The position numbers and the translations under genes are program-made. From NCBI GenBank assembly GCA_964036195.1, contig OZ038451.1, positions 6,080,529 through 6,144,528 of the forward strand: DNA of 64,000 nucleotides, written 5' to 3'. Positions 12,501 through 18,000 of this stretch are shown in pieces; within the stretch, counting starts at the first letter, position 1; each line of letters opens with the position of its first letter. This stretch comes from Sphaerolaimus hirsutus. Its lineage: Eukaryota; Nematoda; Chromadorea; Monhysterida; Sphaerolaimidae. The notes below the pieces were generated by a model. The model saw nothing but the letters and a program-made list of their open reading frames with translations, was not told the DNA's origin and ran no database searches.

Positions 12501-13631
12501 AACCAATGACTGGTGCAAAAATTATTTTTCAATAAAAATTTCTTTTTTTGCGAGAAATTTAACATGGTAAATTATTGGTTGTTTAAAAAAAGTGCAAAAA
12601 AATTGTGGCAACTTGAGCCATGTTTGAACACAGGACCTGTGAACTCCCAGCAGAAACACATACACAATCGACCACAGGACAATTTGCTCATTCTGTCTTA
12701 GAAACCATCATATTCAAACACTGTATTTTTTAAATGTGGACAATAAAAATCAACGTTTGTGGCCACGCTTTGTGCAATTTTCGACGTTTTTCATTACATC
12801 TGACATACTCAGATGTTTATTTTTATCTAAATTTAAAATTACAACCATAAAATATCGTGAACATTTGCCCACCCTGCACCTCTGGGGCTGCAGGGCAGAA
12901 TATCCGTTTTCGTTTTTATTCTGCCCGGCAGACGTGCAATTGCCCTCACAATTAAATCTCGTTTGCGATTTTTCGGGCAAATCGGGCACGAGTGAGGGCA
13001 CGTCTGGCAGGCGCTCGGTCGTGTCAGGTGCCAGGCAAGGAGGGCAAAAATTCGTCTGCCCAATTAAATCTGGGGCCTGGGGCTTTTTTCAAGGAGATAT
13101 GGTGTATGTTTTTTCATAAGCTTGCTCAGACCTGAGTGTATTTCAAGGGGGTATGTCGAGGAAATATGGTATATTTTTCCTAAATTCAGATCATAAGTTT
13201 TTAACAGATTTCTACTCCCGCCCTTCACCACACAGGGCTGTTATACAACTTTACTCAGAGTTATAACATCGTGCGCCAATAGCACTGGCTTAGAGCAAAA
13301 TATTACAATAATCCCACTGAATGAAACACTGCAAAGGTACACTGTGAATGATGCAGTCAGACATAACCTATTTTATTTATATGGGAAGGAGTTAGAGACT
13401 TTACAAAAAAAGCCAAAGATGGAAGTGAACTATTTAGAAATGGAGTTCCAGATCTCAATTCAAAGTTATGGAACAATATTGTTATTGGCAAGATTCCAAA
13501 AGGATATGGATGCCAGGACAAGTTTAGAGCAAAAGTACAAGCTGAATTACATCCCTATGGTTTTGGAGACTGATTTGAGAGAAGATGATGCATATAACTT
13601 TAATATTAAACTTGAGTTTTGTGCATATTAA
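506..13631 (+). CDS. DUF229 (sulfatase-fold) gene, copy 1, multi-exon
   Basis: Type II membrane protein of the DUF229 family, which has an alkaline-phosphatase/sulfatase fold; the substrate is unknown. Exons inferred from splice sites and from identity with copy 2: 506-561 (tentative), 1274-1409, 2143-2326, 4679-4887, 6781-7010, 7308-7367, 7783-7943, 8670-8840, 8909-9026, 9087-9220, 10277-10439, 10679-10835 and 13236-13631; the last two are tentative. Visible landmarks are an N-terminal signal anchor, the core EFDSVSFNQFRR, the ADNSAVNAVPAMAG block, WNDDIDHTEG, the metal-site-like GDHGNR, and a late NRTCEDADIPQQYCTC block typical of the family C-terminal half. Exon phases agree throughout. 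One intron (7011-7307) lacks an AG acceptor. The gene looks intact. The introns hold many MITEs. A tandem paralogue starts at 31202. The gene-family call is secure; the terminal exons are less so. Confidence 0.85.
665..975. repeat. degenerate GGCGCC-rich array
   Basis: A run of GGCGCC/GGCGCT units spaced by A/T-rich linkers, as in the arms of the better-preserved hAT-like elements at 29471, 31737 and 53165. The terminal sequence is decayed (TAGTAATGG on the left) and no target duplication is found. The short open frames here are products of the repeat, not genes. Confidence 0.55.
1031..1210. mobile_element. TA-flanked MITE with C-runs
   Basis: Inverted ends TACCGTATTTGCTTGAATA and TATTCAAGCAAATGCGGTA, with outer TA dinucleotides, surround stretches of CCCCC separated by TTGAATA or TCGAAT. 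This is the layout of Tc1/mariner-type non-autonomous elements. A second short copy lies at 54587-54675. Confidence 0.65.
1274..1409 (+). CDS. DUF229 copy 1, signal-anchor exon
   Basis: Encodes a hydrophobic stretch FILLLALCLGVLILAEIM followed by YTDGRQNVM, a type II membrane anchor. The acceptor is TTTAG at 1273 (or CAG at 1279) and the donor is GAG|GTGAGT in phase 0, which matches the next exon at 2143. The paralogous exon at 31432-31583 also has a hydrophobic core and then GYIDRRQN. Homology between copies supports the call; only the start is ambiguous. Confidence 0.75.
1410..2142. other. intron 2 of copy 1, no other feature recognised
   Basis: AT-rich intron with no recognisable transposon ends or genes. 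It contains T-rich tracts of the TTTTGAATTTTTG kind that recur around 57120-57500 in copy 2. Confidence 0.4.
2143..2326 (+). CDS. DUF229 copy 1, exon with SCKYPLLQPNDP
   Basis: Acceptor TTTCAG at 2142 and donor ATAG|GTAAGT. Encodes the lumenal N-terminal part ending in FQNSCKYPLLQPNDPMI; copy 2 has the same ending at 52689-52851 but is 21 bases shorter inside. The conserved Cys and Pro-rich motif is typical of the start of the DUF229 region. Confidence 0.85.
3000..3287. mobile_element. nested foldback element
   Basis: Inverted ends GCACACTCAAAATTGTCAAG and CTTGACAATTTTGAGTGTGC bracket about 290 bases. A related partial copy lies at 2507-2600. No coding region. It is nested in the 2365-4649 element. 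Confidence 0.65.
3514..3942. mobile_element. TA-flanked MITE with long G-runs
   Basis: Inverted ends TACCGTATTACCTCGAA and TTCGAGGTAATACGGTA with outer TA. The interior has repeated G7 to G12 runs separated by TATTTCGA or TTATTTC. Best complete copy of the family seen in this window. Confidence 0.7.
4189..4325. repeat. about five copies of a 27-bp tandem repeat
   Basis: Imperfect units built on CTACTAACCATTTTAAGC followed by TTAGGC or TTAGCCC. The upstream edge (4146-4170) has three adjacent TTAGGC hexamers. It is open on both strands only because of the period; no protein is proposed. Confidence 0.7.
4679..4887 (+). CDS. DUF229 copy 1, exon with LYLHPDIHESAKPAFCAWGE
   Basis: Acceptor CACAG at 4678; the phase 0 donor at ATT|GTTGGT fits the next exon. 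It contains DYSSFDPDTGTLYLHPDIH and the FCAWGEFDTQFM block, a conserved Cys/Trp segment of the family. A GT three bases later would put the next exon out of frame. Copy 2 counterpart: 52918-53126. Confidence 0.85.
5265..6322. mobile_element. TA-flanked G-run MITE, interrupted
   Basis: Left end TACCGTATTTCCTCGAAATA and right end TATTTCGAGGAAATACGGTA match in inverted orientation with outer TA. The interior is split by the hAT-like element at 5462-6067. G-runs flank both sides. Confidence 0.7.
5462..6067. mobile_element. hAT-like MITE, TSD TATATTTG
   Basis: Ends CAGAGTTGTTA...TAACAACTCTG, flanked by perfect 8-bp repeats TATATTTG at 5454-5461 and 6068-6075. The interior is rich in GTACGCGTAC and AAACGTAAAGTA motifs. 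A relative with its own 8-bp duplication lies at 28150-28641. Confidence 0.85.
6359..6695. mobile_element. hAT-like MITE, TSD AGTTAGAT
   Basis: Ends CAGGGACATATCTAGG and CCTGGATATGTCCTGG with perfect 8-bp direct repeats AGTTAGAT at 6351-6358 and 6696-6703. The interior has G-runs and a CCGATCCGC segment that recurs inverted near 63650-63670. Copy 2 has a largely matching uninterrupted site near 55992-56000. Confidence 0.85.
6781..7010 (+). CDS. DUF229 copy 1, exon with EFDSVSFNQFRR
   Basis: Acceptor TTTGCAG at 6780 and donor CCG|GTGTCT in phase 2. Encodes VKVNHRNMNINIMEFDSVSF; the DSVS segment is the conserved entry of the phosphatase/sulfatase fold in DUF229 proteins, and NQFRR follows as in the family. 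The frame stays open to a stop at 7035 if the donor is not used. Counterpart: 56055-56284. Confidence 0.85.
7308..7367 (+). CDS. DUF229 copy 1, 60-nt micro-exon
   Basis: Encodes MTKSWKYMTEVLGFDWLEG, matching the family segment after the FRR motif. The donor GG|GTTGGT is in phase 2, and joining to 7783 makes LEGYHKV. Upstream, the open frame is closed by TGA, and no AG occurs where the acceptor must be; the phase fits a start at 7308 after CCTG. The counterpart 56620-56679 has the same non-AG boundary. Confidence 0.7.
7783..7943 (+). CDS. DUF229 copy 1, exon with ADNSAVNAVPAMAGLR
   Basis: Acceptor CACAG at 7782, donor AAAA|GTGAGC. Contains the conserved YHKVADNSAVNAVPAMAG block, then NEVPRYPDFVELNEMDWLW. 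Length is 161 bases in both paralogues (copy 2: 57559-57719). Confidence 0.9.
7963..8611. mobile_element. TIR element with repeated GTCGACAAGTCC motifs
   Basis: Imperfect inverted ends GAGGCGTCCAATTC... and ...AAAATGAGACGCTTC, with a possible 4-bp duplication ACTT. The interior has several GGACTTGTCGAC-like units in both orientations. Copy 2 lacks it at this intron, but another copy (33430-33553 plus 52157-52622) was the landing site of the giant LTR element. Confidence 0.75.
8670..8840 (+). CDS. DUF229 copy 1, exon with WNDDIDHTEGLFNY
   Basis: Acceptor CGCAG at 8669, donor GAAAA|GTGAGT. Encodes CATLWNDDIDHTEGLFNYHV and FTHFTWPWHKYN, a conserved acidic/His segment. Length is 171 bases, equal to 57790-57960 in copy 2. 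Confidence 0.9.
8909..9026 (+). CDS. DUF229 copy 1, exon with HYAPQLFSITERFLHQF
   Basis: Acceptor CCACAG at 8908, donor TACAG|GTATTG. Encodes KHYAPQLFSITERFLHQFKN and SETTHNYPYR. Length is 118 bases, as in copy 2 (58030-58147). Confidence 0.85.
9087..9220 (+). CDS. DUF229 copy 1, exon with GDHGNR
   Basis: Acceptor CAACAG at 9086, donor ATTG|GTAGGT. Encodes FKDSALIILGDHGNRIATIR; the GDHG motif is the metal-site-like signature shared with sulfatases. Identical length (134) to 58209-58342. Confidence 0.9.
9221..10276. other. intron of copy 1, no clear element
   Basis: About 1.05 kb. A GGGATGTATCCAGGATTTTC segment at 9286-9306 resembles the end of the hAT-like family at 6359 and recurs in copy 2 near 58390. 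No gene or complete element is recognised. Confidence 0.35.
10277..10439 (+). CDS. DUF229 copy 1, exon with RMPLLTVRFPDWF
   Basis: Acceptor GCGCAG at 10276, donor TACAG|GTTAGC. Encodes GVIENRMPLLTVRFPDWFKE and TFDLHQTLFQLITGNYR. The N-R-M-P pattern after GDHG is typical of DUF229. Length is 163 bases, as in 60924-61086. Confidence 0.9.
10679..10835 (+). CDS. DUF229 copy 1, exon with NRTCEDADIPQQYCTC
   Basis: The frame GWHGRSLLRQLPTNRTCEDA then IPQQYCTC is a strong match to the DUF229 C-terminal Cys block. The acceptor CTGGCAG fits phase 2 of the previous exon. The 3' end is uncertain; CAG|GCATGT (a GC donor) would join in frame with 13236. No counterpart was found in copy 2 inside the window. 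Confidence 0.65.
11387..13080. mobile_element. 1.7-kb TIR element related to the one at 2365
   Basis: Ends TGGCCCCAGATTTATTGGGC on the left and GCCCAATTAAATCTGGGGCC on the right. Sub-terminal motifs (GAGGGCA..CGTCTGGCA, CGAGATTTAATTG) recur several times in both orientations. No transposase gene is recognised; target duplication unclear. Confidence 0.65.
11514..11986. repeat. large imperfect palindrome
   Basis: Two arms of over 200 bases are inverted copies: CGCTCAAATTCGCTCCATTT at the left against AAATGGAGCGAATTTGAGCG at the right, then GACCGCCCGTCG... near the centre (about 11750). It lies inside the 11387-13080 element. Open frames in both directions are a consequence of the symmetry. Confidence 0.8.
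13236..13631 (+). CDS. DUF229 copy 1, candidate terminal exon
   Basis: From the CACACAG acceptor, an open frame GCYTTLLRVITSCANST... runs to TAA at 13629-13631, with no other stop. The GC-x-LLRV start resembles the last conserved block of DUF229 proteins. An upstream acceptor at 13207 is an alternative. The C-terminal half (KPKMEVNYLEMEFQ onward) has no motif I recognise. Only 14 bases separate the stop from the hAT element at 13646. Confidence 0.5.
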   Translation, partial: GCYTTLLRVITSCANSTGLEQNITIIPLNETLQRYTVNDAVRHNLFYLYGKELETLQKKPKMEVNYLEMEFQISIQSYGTILLLARFQKDMDARTSLEQKYKLNYIPMVLETDLREDDAYNFNIKLEFCAY

Positions 13632-13727
13632 CTTTTACCCACATGCAGGGTTGGTATTATAAAAATTATTTGTATACAAATTGTATAAACATTGTATAAA
13701 AATTGTATTTTATTTAAATTTTATTCT

Positions 13728-15000
13728 TGTGATGAAGCCACCGAAATCAGCGTCTTCTTCCACCGAATCCGGCTGCTTCAAGACCGTAGTGAGAAACGGC
13801 CTTTAGAGTGGTTGATTTCCCGTTGTAGCCGAACGTCCACTTGTCGACAGCCAAGTTGAGTTTATTTCGTAGTTGTGTGTTGAAAAGGGGTTTCGAATTA
13901 TTTCAGGTACTTTATTTCGATCAGATACAGAGTGTTACAAAAGCGCAAAGCCTAGCGAGCTTCCTAGTCGAAGTTTCTATCGCTGGCTTATTTTCGTTCA
14001 CTTGGGGTAGGTCCGCAGACTGAAGTAAAAACTTCCAAAGTAGCTAAGACACGGAAATCATGTATAGAAAAACAGCTACAGTAATTTCCTAATACAAATG
14101 CACAAATAAACCACAAATAAACACATAAAATATATTTGACCGAAACAGTTGGCTTATTTTACGCGTGCATACATTCAAATAATTATGGTAAAGAAATACC
14201 AGGTACAAATTGGGTTAATAGAAAACTATTAATCTTACGAGGTGCGAAGTCGGCAAACTTGGCCGATTTACTAATTTGGTTCAATTTGTCAGAAAACATT
14301 GACGCACATTGGAACTAATATGATAGGGTTTGGAAATTGTAGATAGTAGTGTAAATGTTCCTAATGACGTAAATAGAATAAGGTATATTCAACATAATAA
14401 TAATAATAATCACTTCCTGGAAACGTATGTTGAATAATCTAGCAAAATTGGGACTTATTCGAGGTAAATGGGTATTATAATTGAGCAGGGTCTATAATAT
14501 ATTCAGCTTGAGCAGGGCATTATAATTATTAAGTAAATATAAATATAAGTTGTGAGCAGGGTTATAATAATTATGCCTACGCGAAGGGCTTTGTAAACAC
14601 GTACAGTAAATGCTAGTCGCACACAGGGCACCATTTCTCTATTAGGACGCTGGCCTAGATAATTACGCAGCACGCAAATATTTTACAAGATTTGACTTTT
14701 TCAAACTACAAGTAAACCATGTAAATATATATATAATAATGATCAGAAAATTACGGCGAGTTGAATGAGCCTAATATTATGTTAATACACCTAATAATAA
14801 CTTATTTGACCTTTTAACCTAAATATTCCACATAAATGTTTCGATAACTTATAAAACACTTTCTTAACTAAATATTCTTCATGGATAAATAATATAGTGC
14901 AAGAAAGGTAAAATAGTATAAATAAGTAAATGTGCGAATATGATCCTAATTATCAATTCTCTGTATTTCTTTATCCATCCATTTTGCCACGGTCAGCACA
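13728..15000 (-). repeat. BEL/Pao 3' LTR
   Basis: 1273 bp, begins TGTGATGAAGCC and ends GGTCAGCACA in + coordinates. It is the 3' LTR because the element reads on the minus strand. The sequence just inside (15001-15030) has no clear polypurine tract on the coding strand. Confidence 0.93.
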
Positions 15001-15042
15001 CTCCGGGCGGAAGAGTTGCTGCACCCCGTTGTTGCAGCAACG

Positions 15043-18000
15043 TCACATGTTGGTGGTAGTGGGCGCCAAAGTGATGAGTGGCATTTCTACAGTCGCCTCG
15101 GTGGTGAACGTGGTCGTGCGCGAAGTTGTGGGCGTGCGTGAAGTTGCAGGTCCGGTTGCTGGTAATGCCAACGCCGACCTAGCCTGATGATGAAGCAAGT
15201 AGTTGCCCGTGTCGCTTCCTGCGCGTTCGCGTGCGGTGAATTTGCGGATATCAGGCATGTGAACACTGTCTCTGTTCCTGGCTCTGACTTGTCCTTCATC
15301 AGTTGAACTTTCATCTGGCTGAACGTATGCTGATAGTGACTTTGCCATTCTGTCCTCTGTTTCTGCTCTTTTGGCAAATCTGACGGACTGTGTTGAGTTG
15401 GATCTGACTCTCCTCTTGATTGCTGGTCTCAACTCTGTCTTGTGCACCTTCCTCTGTGGATAATTGGTCTCTTTCTGAGTTGATTTCTTGATAGTATATC
15501 TGATGGCTCTGAAGCATAGCCATATGCATTTGAACGGACACACTATGCATTTCCATATGCATGTGTATACGCATGGTGGAATCACTGGTTTCCCTGTGGC
15601 AATTCTCCAATTGTACCACAGGTATCCTGCAGCTACAATTCCGGCTATCAGGATTGTGATCCCCAGCAGCATTGCGATTGTGTTGATGATCACTTGAAAG
15701 GGTCCTTTCAGCATTCCTCCCATAAAGTTGGTATATCCTTTTGACACTCCAGATATATAGTGACCATATGCCTTGCCGATTCCTGCTGCCGTCTGTCCAA
15801 TTCCAGCTCCAATGCCTTCTATTGAATTTCTGATCACTCTGGGATCCAATGACATATCTGCTGTGTAATCGATCAACTGGTTCTGCACATGTTCTAAATT
15901 CTGTAGTCTCTGAATCTGGCCTCTGACATCCATGAAATTGGTTGCTCTGTTGACAATGTTGGTGAACAGGTGAGGCGCGTCAAACGTGAAGGCCTGCCAC
16001 TGTCCTTTCCATGTCATTTCAATTGGCGTCTCTGTGACATGCACCATTCCATGTGCGGACTTCCATTGTCCATGCTCATTTCTGTACAGGTGCGGTGTAG
16101 TGTGGCTGCAGTCCTCTTCTGGTGATTTCTCCACCAAGTCTCTGCTGCCTGGGCTCTTGAACCACAAGGGCCCGTCTTTGTCCAATCTCATTGGTGTGTA
16201 TTTGTAGCATGTCTCTCCCACTTTTCCCGTTTGATAAATTATGTATGGCTGCACTTCCTTGCATTCCCAAAACATAATTGCTTCTCCAGCCCATTCTGCA
16301 TGAACATCCTGTCTTCCCAGCATGGCTCGGTTCCCCAATGTTGGATCGATGCGGAAAAGCTGAGTCAACATGTCCAGCTGGTTCTTGCGAAGTTGACATA
16401 GCTGATGCCATACAATCGCAAATTGTGCCTGAGTCATCTCTCTGACCACATGTTGCAGGAACTGAAACTTGGAGTTTCTGTCGTCCAATCTGGCATACAA
16501 TGTTCCACTGATTGTCGACTCTCTTGCCTCCACTATCTTTCCTGGCATTGCCCATTCCACAGGCACATCTTCTCTTCTGTCAAACTGGATGAATACACCT
16601 CCTTGATCGGTGTAGTATGTGTCTCCGGGAACACATTCTGAGCCAATTGGCCTCTTTGTCTTGTTGCTGTGGGAGTATGCTGCTTGCAATTTTGACACAA
16701 TAATTGTCTGGCCAGATATTTCTGATTTGAATCTGCCAATTCTCTCATATGCACATTGATGCTTGAAGTTTTCTGTATCCCACACTGTGATTCCATAATT
16801 GTGGTCTCTGCAATGTCCCATCATGGCTCTGCACTGGCTGAAATCTTGCAAGTCACTGATTACAGTCTTTCCATCGAGTGAAGCCACGGTTCCTTCTTCC
16901 ATGTAGAAGTTACTGACGACATTCTCTTTGTCATGGCAACACCATGAATATTCCACATTCAAGGTTTGATTGGTTGTCCACACTCTGGGCTCCATTTCCA
17001 CTAAAGGTGTTCCTCTGAACATCTTGTGAATTCTTGCATAGTTACAGGCTACCACGCCAACTTGCTGGTATTTCTCAAAATTGCCTGTAATGCCTTTCGC
17101 TCCCCAGAAACTGGTGTGTGTGATAATTTCTTTGATTCTGATGTAGCATCTGTATGCTTTCTCTTTCTGTGGAATCTGTCTCTGTGCGTAAAGTGTAACT
17201 TTCATTGCCTTGACAAAATTCCTTGGTGGGATATGGCACTGCACTTCTTCAGGAACTGTAAGCGCATGTCCATGCCTCCCACTGGTACAAATTTGGTACT
17301 TCTGGCTTTGTGAACTGATCACCTGTTCCACAGGATGGTCCTTGATTGCATCTTTGAATCTCTCATAAGTCTGCATTTCTCTGACAGATTTTGGTGGCCA
17401 TTCTGAAGGCAAAGGCGGCAATCCATGATGCGCTGCCAATGATGGTGGCCTTACTGTCGAGGTTTCTAGAACGTATGTTCTGGAAAATACTTCGCTGTAA
17501 GTTTTGCCAGCTTTTCTCAGCGTTGCCGACTCTGACATGCCTGTCAGCATCAATACCATGCACAGCATTCCAATCACCAGACTGCTGGTGGTTGCTGTGG
17601 CTTTCCCTGTTGCACTCCTCAGGACTCTATCTGATGCTGAGTTCCTCTGAGCAGGGTTTGGTACAGAGTCTCTGTTCGAGCTCTGATTTCTGACATGTTT
17701 CTGGACAATTGCTGGGTCCAGTAAATCCACTTTGACTGTCACTGCTGTCTCTGGGATATCCATTGTCTTTGAATTGATTTCCAGTGGATACAATTGATTG
17801 AGTGGTCTGCTGACCACATTTCTGTTGGCAGTTCTGACTTTTGCTGAGCGAATTTGTCCATCTTTGCTGGGTTCTAACTGCTCGATGCAACCCATCCTCC
17901 ATGCACCTCTGGGCATGTTCTCTTCGTAAATCAGTACGACTTCATTCACTTTGGGTTCTTGAGTCGCTGTCAATCTGCCATGTTTGTGCATCACCTGAGT

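Larger units (their letters stand above)
10866..13171. mobile_element. TA-flanked C-run MITE split by another element
   Basis: Left end TACTGTATATCCTTGAATA with C-runs and right end GGGGGTATGTCGAGG...ATATGGTA are decayed inverted partners with outer TA. The interior is occupied by the 11387-13080 TIR element and diverged C-rich sequence. Confidence 0.45.
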